Source: Actinomyces dentalis DSM 19115
GTDB taxonomy: Bacteria > Actinomycetota > Actinomycetes > Actinomycetales > Actinomycetaceae
Length of the DNA stretch: 61,866 nt
Direction of reading: 5' to 3'
Assembly: GCF_000429225.1 (NCBI RefSeq)
Contig: NZ_AUBL01000025.1
Span: 1-61,866, forward strand
The translations under genes were made by a program, and so were the position numbers. The notes under the pieces are model-generated. The model was not told the origin of the DNA. It was given only the letters and a program-made list of their open reading frames with translations, and did not search any database. This document shows, in pieces, positions 1 to 9,080 of this stretch. Each line of letters begins with the position of its first letter. The stretch's first letter is position 1.

Positions 1-43
1 CGCCGAGACGTGCACTTCGCACTCGAGCGGGCACTTTTAACTG
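1..43. repeat. Arm of palindromic repeat family A at the left edge
   Basis: This stretch carries the TGCACTTCGCACTCGAG motif and is a near reverse complement of 1567-1612 on the other side of the IS. The two together look like one long palindrome split by the insertion. An identical copy in opposite orientation is 61824-61866. A related full unit lies at 15296-15405. Confidence 0.7.
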
Positions 44-1566
44 GGCGGTGTCAGGGGGTGGTTGCACCATTACGGGTTCGGAGGAGTGATCGATGTGCCT
101 CGTGGGGTGAGGGTCGCTGATGAGGTGCGCCTGCGGGCGATGGAGCTGATTGCGGATGGCTGGTCGGCGTCCGCGGCGGCTCGGGAGCTGGGCGTGTCGC
201 ACACGGCGGTGCAGCGGTGGGCTCGGGGGGCGGGCGTGGGACTGGCGATGGGGGCCGTGGGTGGAAGCGCCCTGGCGGCCGCCCGGCGCAGGCGGGCGGT
301 GTTCGAGGCCTGGGCCGCCGGGGCCGGGCGGGCCGGGGCCGCCCGGGCCGGGGGCGTGTCGATCAGGACCGCGGGCAGGTGGTTGCACGATACGCGTATG
401 AGCACCCCCGCCCGCCCCGTTGCCGCCGTCGAGTCCGCGCATGGCGGTGAGGTCCTGCGCCGAGGGCGGCGCGGGGGCGCCCTGCGGCCATCGGATCACC
501 GGGGACCCGACGCGCGGGTGTCGGGGCGCGCCGGTCGGGGCCTGCGCCTGGGGGCCGGTGAGCGGGCCATGATCGCCACGGGCCTGGCGCAGGGGGACTT
601 GGGCCGCCCTCATCGCCCGCCGGATCGGCCGGTGCCGGCAGACCGTGTCCCGCGAGATCCGCCGCGGGGCCGGCGTGGGGCGGGGTCTACCGCCGGGCGG
701 CGGCGCAGGCCGCGGCCCGGGCGCCCTTGGCCCGCCCCAAGATCCGCAAGCTGGACGCCGATCCGGCCCTGCGCGAGCGGGTCGTCGACCCGCCCGGGGG
801 ATCGGGCCGGTCCCCAGGCAGATCGCCGCCCGTCTGCGGTTCGAGAACCCCGATGATGGGAGCATGCGCATCTGTCACGAGCAGATCCACCCAGGGGCCC
901 GGGTGCGTCCAGGGCGCCGGCAGCCTGCGCGCCCAGTTGCGGGTGGAGGGGGCCCTGCGCACCGGACGCACCCGCCGCATCCCCCGCTCCCCACTGGCCG
1001 GACTGCCCAAGCCCAGGGGCAAGAGCTGGATCCAGGGCGCCACCATCAGTCTGCGCCCGCCCCAGGCCGACGACAGGGCCGTCCCCGGGCACTGGGAGGG
1101 AGACCTGATCATCGCCAGGCGACCCCCGGCAGCGCCCTGATCACCCTGGCGGAGCGTCGCAGCCGGTTCGTACTGATCACCCGTCCGGCGGCGGGCCACC
1201 GCACCCGCACCGTCACCGATGCCCTCAAGAGCATGGTCGACTCCCCGCCCCGGGCCGTGTACTCCACCATCACCTGGGACCAGGGCGCGGAGATGGCCGG
1301 TCACGCCGCCTTCACCCTCGCCACCGACATCAAGGTCTACTTCGCCGATCCTCACAGCCCCTGGCAGCGTCCCACCAACGAGAACACCAACGGCCTGATC
1401 CGCGAGTACTTCCCCAAGGGCACCGACTTCAACAACGTCACCGACGCCCAGGTCCAGGCCGTCCAGGACCAGCTCAACCGCCGCCCACGAGAAGTCTTGA
1501 ACGGACAGACCCCCACCGAGATACTGGACACCATCATCAACGGTGCAACCACCCCCTGACACCGCC
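44..1566 (+). mobile_element. IS30-family insertion sequence, left copy
   Basis: The element is 1523 bp and bounded by 25-bp perfect terminal inverted repeats at 44-68 and 1542-1566, each starting GGCGGTGTCAGGGGGTGG when read inward. It carries one transposase gene, broken by frameshifts. It is repeated exactly, in opposite orientation, at 60301-61823. IS30-family elements typically prefer palindromic targets, and this copy sits inside palindromic repeat A. Confidence 0.9.
62..1559 (+). pseudogene. IS30-family transposase, multiply frameshifted
   Basis: An N-terminal helix-turn-helix is readable (ASAAARELGVSHTAVQRW). The catalytic core is also recognisable: HWEGDLI with the first Asp, TWDQGAEM with the second Asp, and NENTNGLIREYFPKG with the catalytic Glu. 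However, the reading frame changes several times between about 590 and 1130, mostly beside G or C runs, so no single frame covers the protein. The final frame (645-1559) includes two of the three catalytic residues. The same breaks occur in the right-end copy. They could be true decay or consensus errors shared by a collapsed repeat. Programmed frameshifting is unlikely because there are too many shifts. Confidence 0.85.
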
Positions 1567-1612
1567 ACGGTTGGAACTGCACTTTCGAGTGCAAAATGCA
1601 CGTCTCGGCGCC
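1567..1612. repeat. Palindromic repeat family A, inner arm
   Basis: It contains ACGGTTGGAACTGCACTTTC followed by GAGTGCAAAATGCACGTC and ends CTCGGCG. It matches the unit at 15350-15395 closely and is the inverted partner of 1-43. Confidence 0.75.
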
Positions 1613-2024
1613 CGGGGGCGTAGCGGACCGGCCCGAGAGCGGGGTGATCGCCGCGGCCGCCGTCCGTGCAGGGGTCCGCGTCGACCCTCCCGGGGCCCGC
1701 GGCGGCGCGCTCGGCTGCCGCCTCGGTGAGGGTTCGTCTGCTCGTGCCGTCGGCGATCCGGTCGGCGTGGAAGAGGGTCTCTTGCATGTCGCGGTGCTCG
1801 CCGATGACCCGTTGGGCGCGCCAGTACAGGTTCAGGTCCATGCCGCCGACGCTGCAGTCCTCCATGAGGCTGTCGGCGTCCGGCCATTCCAGGCCGAGCT
1901 GGGCCAGGTCCCGGTGCAGCGCGTCGCGCCAGGCCTGCCCGCGGGTGACGATCATGGCGACGTCCGCGCGCGTGAGGCCCGAGAGCGGTCCCGCCCCGGG
2001 TCCGGTCGTGCTCGATGCCGTCAT
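1567..2024 (-). pseudogene. Unknown gene truncated by repeat A and the IS30 element
   Basis: The ATG at 2024 opens a frame beginning MTASSTTGPGAGPLSGLTRA and containing LYWRAQRVIGEHRDMQETLF. After about residue 115 the sequence becomes repeat A, and the frame then runs on antisense through the IS to a stop near 687. The native C-terminus is therefore lost. No family is recognised. It lies 74 bp downstream of a small HTH-type protein on the same strand, so the two may once have been an operon. The codon pattern is typical of the neighbourhood, suggesting a real but broken gene. Confidence 0.5.
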
Positions 2025-2098
2025 GAGACCGATTGTGCCCCGCCCGGGGGCGCCGGGACGGGCCCGGGCGGGGCGGGCGCACGGGTGTGCGCGGCTCC

Positions 2099-2350
2099 TC
2101 AGGCGGCCTGGAAGCGCTTGTTCGCGCCCTGGCGGGTCATGCCCGGCACATCCCCGATCGCCTGCCACGACAGGCCGGCATCGCGCGCGGCCATCACGGC
2201 CCCGTCGAGCGCGTGCTCGGCGGCGCGAAGGCGCATCTGCGCGACCACGATCCTCGCGAGGACGGGATCATCGACCGTGGCCACGGGATCCGGGCCATCC
2301 CCGTCGTCGGCGTTCTCGATCTCGTCGAGCATCTCCTCGGCGGTCCTCAT
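2099..2350 (-). CDS. Small helix-turn-helix protein
   Basis: An 83-residue protein with an acidic N-terminus (TAEEMLDEIENADDG) and a C-terminal segment, AGLSWQAIGDVPGMTRQGAN, that has the look of a winged or simple helix-turn-helix (WQAIG...TRQGA). Many actinobacteria encode short proteins ending in this kind of HTH; their role is generally unassigned. The start is supported by a strong ribosome-binding site (GAGGAGG) about 9 nt upstream of the ATG. It precedes the truncated gene at 2024 on the same strand. DNA binding is inferred from the HTH only. Confidence 0.7.
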   Translation of the reverse strand: MRTAEEMLDEIENADDGDGPDPVATVDDPVLARIVVAQMRLRAAEHALDGAVMAARDAGLSWQAIGDVPGMTRQGANKRFQAA

Positions 2351-2762
2351 ATTCCTACTTCCTCCTCAAGAACTTCTCGCGCGCGGACACGGCATGGAAG
2401 ACGAAGCCATCATCACTGACACCGACCTGAGCCCGCCACCTCCAGGACGCCGCCAGTATAAGCATCGACGCATCATCCGCGGCCTCAAGCCCCTCCGGGA
2501 GATCGCCGGGCGCCACCCCGCACCGCCGCCGACTTTGCCGAGACCCTGCCCTCGAAGCCCGGGAAACGCTCACTGAACCTTTCTCATCAGAACCGGCGAC
2601 TCAGGGGCGGGGATAGGTGCGGTGCCACGGAAAGGATGGACGTGGAGTAGGGCGGTGCGTACGGGGCCGCGCCTCCCTGCATCGTCCCGGGACCTCCTGC
2701 GTCATCACGCCGATCCTGGCCAGTCCGAGGGTCTTCCCGGTGAGAAAAAGCTCACTAGAGAA
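2351..2762. other. Gene-poor interval
   Basis: Apart from the ribosome-binding site of the gene ending at 2350, I see no convincing gene, terminator or repeat here. The short open frames have atypical composition. Confidence 0.4.
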
Positions 2763-3419
2763 TTAATTCTTGGGAATTACGAAGGGGTCCGAGCATCTCT
2801 CCGTTCCCTGGATGATTTTAGGTCCGACATCCGGGTCGGGAGTGTATCTATGGGCGGTGACGCACACCCGCCAGGTTTCTTCGTAGTCCACTGTCTCCGA
2901 GTCGCCGAAGTCGCTCAGCTTCTCGTTCATTTCGGCGACGGGATTCGCTGTGTCACTCGTGCGGAGCTCCTCCCCTATTCTGTAACCGAGGTTGTAGTAG
3001 TTCCTGATGGGGGCCATCCCGTAAATATCCACGCTGTAACTGTGGACCTCGTCGCTGTCCGCGGGGTCCCATTGAATCTGAATCGTATCGCCCTGGCCCA
3101 GCCACCAGACCCGTACGGGGCTCTTGTCGGACAAAGCGATTCGCGTGGGTGTGGCGACCGGGCTCGAGGTGTCGTTCGGCTGAGGGGATGACATCTGTAC
3201 GTACATCAGCGCGGCAGTGGCTCCGAGAAATGTTAAGAATAGTCCGATTAGAACTGGTCGAGGCCAGTTCGGACCCTTGATCCACCCGCCCACAAGGCTT
3301 GTTAATGTTCCTACAATCATGATTGTGATCGCGTAGCCCAACATTCCTCCTCGATAGATGAGATTTATGGTTTTGATTGTCGAGAACTTTCCTTGAATTG
3401 AATATTCTGACTGCTGCAA
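2763..3419 (-). CDS. Low-GC membrane-anchored protein of unknown function
   Basis: A 218-residue protein. Residues about 26-46 (GMLGYAITIMIVGTLTSLVGG) and 55-75 (PVLIGLFLTFLGATAALMYV) are hydrophobic and likely membrane-spanning. The remaining 140 residues form a hydrophilic domain with Asp/Ser-rich segments and two Cys (WRVCVTAHRY, TERCSDPF), probably extracytoplasmic. A TTG start is chosen because AAGGAAAGG lies just upstream on the minus strand. Base composition is clearly lower in GC than the flanking genes, suggesting recent acquisition. No family is recognised. Confidence 0.65.
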   Translation of the reverse strand: MQQSEYSIQGKFSTIKTINLIYRGGMLGYAITIMIVGTLTSLVGGWIKGPNWPRPVLIGLFLTFLGATAALMYVQMSSPQPNDTSSPVATPTRIALSDKSPVRVWWLGQGDTIQIQWDPADSDEVHSYSVDIYGMAPIRNYYNLGYRIGEELRTSDTANPVAEMNEKLSDFGDSETVDYEETWRVCVTAHRYTPDPDVGPKIIQGTERCSDPFVIPKN

Positions 3420-3825
3420 GACCTTTCCTTGAGAATTAGGCGGGCAGCGAGAAGAGAGCGCATTACCGAGCGGGGGTGATCGGCGATGGAAACTTCGGCG
3501 CAGTTTATCGGAGGGGCCTCGGCGTGTCGAGAGGGCGCCCTCGCCCCTGACTCAACCGGGTGGCCAACGCGGTGGAGTCGGTCGGGAAGCGCGGCGGAGT
3601 CGGTCGGACTGGGCGGTTCGGGGGCGGCGGCATGCCGTTCTCGTGCACGCCCCGCGAAGCCGACCGGTCGGAGCGTCGCCGAGTCATCGGCGTGCATGGC
3701 GGAGGGCTTCCGGCGTCCCGCCCGGAATAGCTGGCCGGGGTCGGGCCGCTGGCGGGTGAGACGGGAGGATCTCGGCGTCCCGCCCGGAATGATTTACTCG
3801 GAAAGACCCCCCGGAGCGGCTCCGC
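3420..3825. other. Non-coding interval with direct repeats
   Basis: No convincing gene. An 18-bp direct repeat, CGGCGTCCCGCCCGGAAT, occurs at 3711-3728 and 3773-3790. A GGAGTCGGTCGG motif is also duplicated near 3573 and 3597. The interval lies downstream of the Fe-S reductase, between it and the low-GC membrane gene. Confidence 0.45.
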
Positions 3826-6345
3826 TCAGGACTGCTCGCGCCCGCGGCGCACGGCCTCCAGCATGAGGGTGGCGAGGTCGGTGACCCGCACGTCGGCGCC
3901 CTGGCTCGCCACGCCGTCGGAGAGCATGGTGGTGCAGAAGGGACAGGCGGTGGCGATGACCCGCGCGCCCGTGCCAATGGCCTCGCGGGAGCGCTCGACG
4001 GCGATGCGCGTGCCGATCGACTCCTCCATGAAGGCCCTCGCCCCGCCGCCGCCGCAGCAGAAGGCGCGCTCGCGGCTGCGGGGCATCTCCACCGCCGTCG
4101 CCCCGGTGGCCTCCAGTAGTTCGCGCGGCGGGGAGTAGATCCGGTTGTGCCGGCCCAGGTAGCAGGCGTCGTGGTAGGTGACGGTCGGGGCCGACGGCGC
4201 GGCCGGGTCCGCGGCGGCCTGCGTCGCCGCCCGCTCCGCACCGGCCGGGCCCGCGTCGGCCGCCCGCTCCGGACCGGCCGCCCCCGCACCGGCCTGCGGC
4301 GCCACCGGCTTGAGCCGCCCCTCGCGCACGAGCCGGCTCAGCAGCTGGGTGTGGTGCAGCACTTCGAAGCGCCCGCCGATCTGCGGGTACTCCCGCGAGA
4401 TCGTGTTGAAGCAGTGGGCGCAGGTCACCACGATCCTCTGCGCCTTCGCCTCGGTGAGGGTCTCGACGTTCTGGCCGGCGAGCATCTGGTAGAGGATCTC
4501 ATTGCCGGCTCGCCGGGCCGGGTCGCCGGTGCAGGTCTCGGCGTCGCCGAGGACCGCGAAGCTCACCCCGGCCGTGTGCAGCAGCTCGGCCACCGCCCGC
4601 GTCGTCCGCTTGGCCCGGTCCTCGTAGGCGCCGGCGCAGCCGACCCAGAACAGGTAGTCGACCTCGGAGGCGTCCTCGACGTCGACCCCGATCACCGGCA
4701 CCTCGAAGTCCAGCCCCTTGGCCCAGTCCATGCGCTTGCGCGGCGCCAGGCCCCACGGGTTGCCCTTGGACTCCAGCTTGCGGAACATGCCGCCCAGCTC
4801 CCGGGGGAAGGCCGACTCCATGAGGACCTGCTGACGGCGCACGTCGATGACGCGGTCGACGTGCTCGATGTCCACCGGGCACTGCTCGACGCAGGCCCCG
4901 CAGGTGGTGCACGACCACAGCACGTCGGCGGGCACCACCTCACCGGCCAGCGGCGCGGGGTGCGCGGCCACGCCCGTCTCGGCGGGGGCCGCCCTGGCGG
5001 CCAGCAGCGCGCCCAGCACGTCGCCGGTGTGGGCGCTGCCGGGGGCCAGGCCCAGGTCCTCGCGGGAGGCGAGCCCGTCCCTCATGCCGGTCAGGCGGCC
5101 GAGCGGCCCGCCGTCGGCGCGGCGGCGCGCCAGCATCTCCTCGGTGACCTCCTCGGGCTCGACGCCCAGGGCGCCGGCCGCCCGCAGGTAGGGGGCGACG
5201 GCGGCGTGGTGGTCGCGCAGCGCCTCCACGAAGAGCTTGGGGGACAGGGGCTTGCCCGTGTTCCACGCCGGGCACAGGTCCTGGCAGCGGCCGCACTCGG
5301 TGCAGGTGGAGAAGTCCAGCAGGCCCTTCCACGTGAAGTCCTGGATCCGGCCCGCCCCGAGGACGACCTCACCGCCCGCCTCCTCGGCGGCCTCCATGGC
5401 GGCGTCCAGGTCGTCCATGGTCCGGGCGGTCAGCGCCGTGGGGGCGCCGTCGGGGCCGGTGAACACGAGCGGCTCGGCGGGGCCGAGCGCCTTGGTGCCG
5501 TCGTCGTTGCGGCGGGCGTAGAGGTTGACGAAGGCCAGGAAGCGGTGCCAGGCCACGCCCATGGACGGCTGCAGGCCGACGACGACGAACCAGCCCATCG
5601 AGATGACGACCTTGAGGGTCGCCACCACCACGATGGCGATGGACAGGCCCGTGGCGCCCAGCGGTTCCAGCGCCGGCCCGCTCCAGGCGGTCAGCGGGAA
5701 GCGGGTCCAGTGCGCCAGCGCCCGCTCGGCGTCGTCGTCGGAGATCGCCAGGCGGGCGTGCTCCAGCATGCGCAGCACCAGGACGCAGGCGACGACGCCG
5801 GCCACCACGGCCTCCACGAAGTGCGCCTGCCAGCCGGTGGAGCCGGAGAAGCGGGGTGTGCGGGTGCGGACGGCGCTCTCCTCGGCGTCGGGGAAGGGCG
5901 GGTCGGCGGCGCCGCGGCGGGTCAGGCGGCGCCTGATGATAATGAGGTGGACGATGCCGGCCGTGCTCAGCCAGGCGATGAACTCGACGATCCAGGCCCA
6001 CCAGGCCTGGCGGCCGAGCCACGGCAGCTCCCAGTGGGGTCCGGCGAGAACCTGCCCGTAGCCGGTGACCAGGGTCAGGAACAGCAGTGGGAAGCTCACC
6101 ATGACCAGCCAGTGGGCGGCGCGGATCCAGGGTCGGCCCTTGAAGGCGGTGTGGCCGACGACCTCGCCGAGCATGCGCACCAGACGGCGGCCGACCGGGC
6201 GCAGGCGCTCGCGCGGCACGGGGCGGCCCACGCGCATGCGGTTCACGATCGTGGCGACGGCGCGGCCGAACACGAAGACGCCCACCGCCGTGGAGACGAG
6301 GACGACGACGGCGCACACGAGCCGCACGATCGCGAGGGGACTCAT
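3826..6345 (-). CDS. Membrane-bound Fe-S oxidoreductase, heterodisulfide-reductase-like
   Basis: An 839-residue protein resembling the large actinobacterial iron-sulfur-binding reductases (Rv0338c type). The N-terminus has about five membrane segments (near residues 8-32, 78-100, 115-137, 175-195, 232-257), like a NarI-type heme/quinone module. Two ferredoxin-type clusters follow: CTECGRCQDLCP (348-359) and CTTCGACVEQCP (479-490). The C-terminal half has cysteine-rich CCG-type motifs (VTCAHCFN, YHDACYLGRHN, FCCGGGGARAF), as in HdrB/GlpC subunits. An Ala/Pro-rich insert lies around residues 665-710. It probably passes electrons between a soluble donor and membrane quinone; the substrate is unknown. 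The start is supported by TAGGCT 7 nt upstream of the ATG. Confidence 0.9.
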   Translation of the reverse strand: MSPLAIVRLVCAVVVLVSTAVGVFVFGRAVATIVNRMRVGRPVPRERLRPVGRRLVRMLGEVVGHTAFKGRPWIRAAHWLVMVSFPLLFLTLVTGYGQVLAGPHWELPWLGRQAWWAWIVEFIAWLSTAGIVHLIIIRRRLTRRGAADPPFPDAEESAVRTRTPRFSGSTGWQAHFVEAVVAGVVACVLVLRMLEHARLAISDDDAERALAHWTRFPLTAWSGPALEPLGATGLSIAIVVVATLKVVISMGWFVVVGLQPSMGVAWHRFLAFVNLYARRNDDGTKALGPAEPLVFTGPDGAPTALTARTMDDLDAAMEAAEEAGGEVVLGAGRIQDFTWKGLLDFSTCTECGRCQDLCPAWNTGKPLSPKLFVEALRDHHAAVAPYLRAAGALGVEPEEVTEEMLARRRADGGPLGRLTGMRDGLASREDLGLAPGSAHTGDVLGALLAARAAPAETGVAAHPAPLAGEVVPADVLWSCTTCGACVEQCPVDIEHVDRVIDVRRQQVLMESAFPRELGGMFRKLESKGNPWGLAPRKRMDWAKGLDFEVPVIGVDVEDASEVDYLFWVGCAGAYEDRAKRTTRAVAELLHTAGVSFAVLGDAETCTGDPARRAGNEILYQMLAGQNVETLTEAKAQRIVVTCAHCFNTISREYPQIGGRFEVLHHTQLLSRLVREGRLKPVAPQAGAGAAGPERAADAGPAGAERAATQAAADPAAPSAPTVTYHDACYLGRHNRIYSPPRELLEATGATAVEMPRSRERAFCCGGGGARAFMEESIGTRIAVERSREAIGTGARVIATACPFCTTMLSDGVASQGADVRVTDLATLMLEAVRRGREQS

Positions 6346-6352
6346 GGGCGTC

Positions 6353-6358
6353 AGCCTA
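6353..6358 (-). promoter_or_regulatory. Leaderless-type -10 (TAGGCT) of the Fe-S reductase
   Basis: TAGGCT on the minus strand lies 7 nt before the ATG at 6345, the position of a -10 box for transcription starting at the start codon. No clear ribosome-binding site is present. Confidence 0.55.
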
Positions 6359-6633
6359 GTTGCCGGTGGGGGAGGGGCCGGCGGACTCCCGCCGGCCCCC
6401 GGGCTTCCGGCCCGTTCCCCGCGCTTCGGGCCCGTTCCCCGCCCGCCGCCCGTCCGCCCGCCGCTCGCCGGGGCCGGTCAATATCCTCACCGGGGTCGGC
6501 CGTAATCGTCGGGCGGGGCCGGCCGGGGCGGCTGGGAGCCGCCGGCGGGGCCGGTCGGAACGGTCGGAAACCGCCCAGGCGTGGCCGGTCCGCAACACCC
6601 ACCGCGCCGTCTCGCCCCATTCACCCCACGATC

Positions 6634-7896
6634 TCACCTCATGAACTGGTCGAGCAGCAGGCGCACGGCGCGCCGTGCGCGGCCGTCCTCGTCCGTCCGG
6701 GCGAGCGCGCACTGGACGCAGGTCAGCATGAGCAGGTGATGGGGCGACATGGTGCCGGTGAGGCTCCAGCGCTGCGCGTGCTCGTACACCATGCCGACGA
6801 TGAGCTCGGTGAGGAGGAGTCCACCGGGATCCGGGGCCGACTCCGGATCGGTCAGGTGCCGGATCAGGAGGATTGCCGGGGCCCACAGCGGGCTGCGGAT
6901 CAAGTCCCGCGGATCGTACCGAGCGATGCCCTTGCAGGCCTCCTCCAGAGTCGACGGCGCTTCTCGGAGGACGCTCAGGAGCTCATTGCGCAGACGGGTG
7001 CGCAGCTCCTCCAGTTCGTCGGCGGAATAGTGCTCGCAGGTCTGCGGGATCCAGCAGTCGACGGAGACCAGGAACCGCGCCGTCGGGATGCTCACCGCAT
7101 CCTCACGGTGCCAGCGGTGCGCGGCTTCCCGCAGGGCGGCGCCAATGCGGCCGATCGCCTCCGCGGAGGACTCCCCGCGCACCAGCAGGTCCTCGAGCAG
7201 CTCGCGAATCCGGGCCGTGAGCGCGTCGTCGGCCTCGCGCAGGGGATCCGGCGCGGGCGGTTCGGGTCCGAGCTCGGGATGCTGGCGCCGCGCCGCCCGC
7301 CACAGGGCCTCGAAGCACTCCCGCCCGACCTCGTGCCCGGTGAACTCGGGCGAGGAATTGACCATGATCAGAGACGGGAGCGGATTGCAGTTGACCTCGG
7401 TGTCCCCCGTCTCGACCGGCGGCTCGCTCGTGGCGTCCCCGAGGTCCGCGCGGCCGTCGTCGTAGATCTCGACGATGCGGCGGGTTGCGCGCCCGGAGTC
7501 CATCTCGGAGACGATGAGGGCGGGATCCTGCGCATGCCCGCGCGTGCGGTGCCACTCGACGATCTGGTAGTTCATTCCGTTGTCCGGCGGCTCCGCCCAG
7601 GGGCGGGCCAGGTCGCCGGCGCGCGTCGTCAGGCGCAGTTCGCCCTGGGGCGTGGTGGTCTGACGCCGCACCCGCACGATCTCGCCGACGGCGGGCCAGT
7701 TCTCCGGGTTCATGCCGATGCTCGGGTCGTCGTGGACGAATATCGGGTCGACGGTGCCGATATCGCCGGTCTCGTGCAGTCTCACCTCGTAGCCCCAGTG
7801 GTGGTGGGCGACGACGGTGCCCTCCTCAACCGGTCCCAGACGGTAGCTGCCGGCCACCAGGCGGAGGCGGCGGGGTCGGGGCGGCGGGGTGATCAC
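6634..7896 (-). CDS. Hypothetical protein, second of a coupled pair
   Basis: 420 residues from a GTG at 7896 whose GTGA overlaps the stop of the upstream gene, indicating translational coupling. The N-terminus (VAGSYRLGPVEEGTVVAHHH) reads like a small beta-rich domain. The middle is acidic. The C-terminal 200 residues are helical and contain a paired-cysteine segment (MLTCVQCALARTDEDGRAR). There is no signal peptide or membrane segment. I do not recognise the family. Pairing with a HEAT-like partner suggests that the two act together in the cytoplasm. Confidence 0.65.
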   Translation of the reverse strand: MITPPPRPRRLRLVAGSYRLGPVEEGTVVAHHHWGYEVRLHETGDIGTVDPIFVHDDPSIGMNPENWPAVGEIVRVRRQTTTPQGELRLTTRAGDLARPWAEPPDNGMNYQIVEWHRTRGHAQDPALIVSEMDSGRATRRIVEIYDDGRADLGDATSEPPVETGDTEVNCNPLPSLIMVNSSPEFTGHEVGRECFEALWRAARRQHPELGPEPPAPDPLREADDALTARIRELLEDLLVRGESSAEAIGRIGAALREAAHRWHREDAVSIPTARFLVSVDCWIPQTCEHYSADELEELRTRLRNELLSVLREAPSTLEEACKGIARYDPRDLIRSPLWAPAILLIRHLTDPESAPDPGGLLLTELIVGMVYEHAQRWSLTGTMSPHHLLMLTCVQCALARTDEDGRARRAVRLLLDQFMR

Positions 7897-8984
7897 GGCC
7901 GGCCCCCGTCCGGTGCGGCGGAACCGGTGAGGGACGGGCCGCCCGGAGTCCCCGTCCGCGGGGCGGCGCCGTTGGCCGCCGTCTCCCGAGGAGACGGATC
8001 CAGGGTCTGTTCGAGCCCGCGCAGACTGTTGAGCACCACCCGCCGGCCGATCCGGCCGCGAACCGTCTCGTAGACCCATCGGCGCCTCCCGACGTCGGGC
8101 TCCAGTTCGGCGGCCAGGTCGATGACGCCCTGGAGAATGCGCTCCTCGTCCCGGGCGATGAGTGCGTACAGCTCCGGCAGGGCGGCGCGCACGACGGCGC
8201 GGCAGCGCTCGACCAGGCGCGTATTGCCGCGGGCGCGCTCAATGGCGTCCGGTTCGCCCATGACGATCTCGACGAGCATGTCGAGGCCGTGCACGAGCCC
8301 GCCCGGCGTCCAGCTCCCCGAGCGGATGGCGGTGAGCACGAGGGCGGCGACCGGCTCGGCCGCCTGAGTGAGATCGAGGCCGCTGTGGCGGTTGTGGAAG
8401 ATGAGGTTCTCCACCCGGTAGTAGGCGGCGTTCGCGTCGTCGTCGCCCACCGTCATCATGCGGCCGACGGCGTCGGGCAGGTCGGTGGGGTCGCCCTTCG
8501 CCCGCAGCGGGCGCCAGTCGAGGCGGCCCAGGGCGGCCTCGCCGGCCTCGCGGACGTCCCGGTCGGGATCGGCCAGGGCCGTGCTGATGGCGGGCACGAG
8601 CGCCTCGGGCGGGCCGGTCTCCTCGGGCGGGCCGGTCTCCTCGGGCGGGCCGGTCTCCTCGGGCGGGCCGGTCTCCTCGGGCGGGGGCGCCGGCGGGCGG
8701 CGGCCCGCGCGGCCCGTCTCATCGACCCGCACCGAGGGCGGCCGGGTGTCGGCGGCGCGGTGACGACCCGTGCGGCCCGTCTCGTCGGCCCTGTCGAGGC
8801 GGCGGACGGTCATCCCCGCGCCATCGCGCGCTTCAACACGGCTGAGGATGCGAGTGGGGTCTGGCTGCGGGGATCGCGGGGTCGAGGAATCGGGCTGCGG
8901 GGGCTGTAAGGTTGGGGAATCGGGTTGCGGGGACTGCTGGTTCAGGGGGTCCGGCTCCGAAGGGGCCCGGTCCTTTGCTGTCAC
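7893..8984 (-). CDS. HEAT-repeat-like hypothetical protein with PPEETG tandem repeats
   Basis: 363 residues from a GTG at 8984, chosen because TAGCCT sits 7 nt upstream (leaderless pattern). The first 140 residues are disordered and Pro/Gln/Arg-rich and include about four tandem PPEETG hexapeptides encoded by an 18-bp repeat near 8600-8680. The remainder is helical, beginning with a HEAT-like unit (LADPDRDVREAGEAALGRLD) and continuing with IGRRVVLNSLRGLEQTL. It overlaps the downstream gene by 4 bp. The function is unknown. The 18-bp repeat number may vary between strains. Confidence 0.65.
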   Translation of the reverse strand: MTAKDRAPSEPDPLNQQSPQPDSPTLQPPQPDSSTPRSPQPDPTRILSRVEARDGAGMTVRRLDRADETGRTGRHRAADTRPPSVRVDETGRAGRRPPAPPPEETGPPEETGPPEETGPPEETGPPEALVPAISTALADPDRDVREAGEAALGRLDWRPLRAKGDPTDLPDAVGRMMTVGDDDANAAYYRVENLIFHNRHSGLDLTQAAEPVAALVLTAIRSGSWTPGGLVHGLDMLVEIVMGEPDAIERARGNTRLVERCRAVVRAALPELYALIARDEERILQGVIDLAAELEPDVGRRRWVYETVRGRIGRRVVLNSLRGLEQTLDPSPRETAANGAAPRTGTPGGPSLTGSAAPDGGRP

Positions 8985-8991
8985 GGGTCTC

Positions 8992-8997
8992 AGGCTA
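8992..8997 (-). promoter_or_regulatory. Leaderless-type -10 (TAGCCT) for the pair at 6634-8984
   Basis: TAGCCT on the minus strand is followed by 7 nt and then the GTG at 8984. This supports that start over upstream in-frame codons. Confidence 0.5.
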
Positions 8998-9080
8998 GGT
9001 CGTCGTCTCGAGGGGATCCAGGAGTCGAGGTAGTTCGGGCGCTCGGGAGCGATGGCGGGGGCGCCCGGGGGCGCCGGCGC

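Noticed and set aside
687..2024. A long minus-strand gene through the IS
   Set aside because: Only the part upstream of 1567 looks like a gene. The rest is the antisense of the IS30 element.
4147..8073. Very long open frame (1308 codons) on the plus strand
   Set aside because: It is antisense to the Fe-S reductase and the 6634 gene and has the biased, low-complexity composition of high-GC shadow frames.
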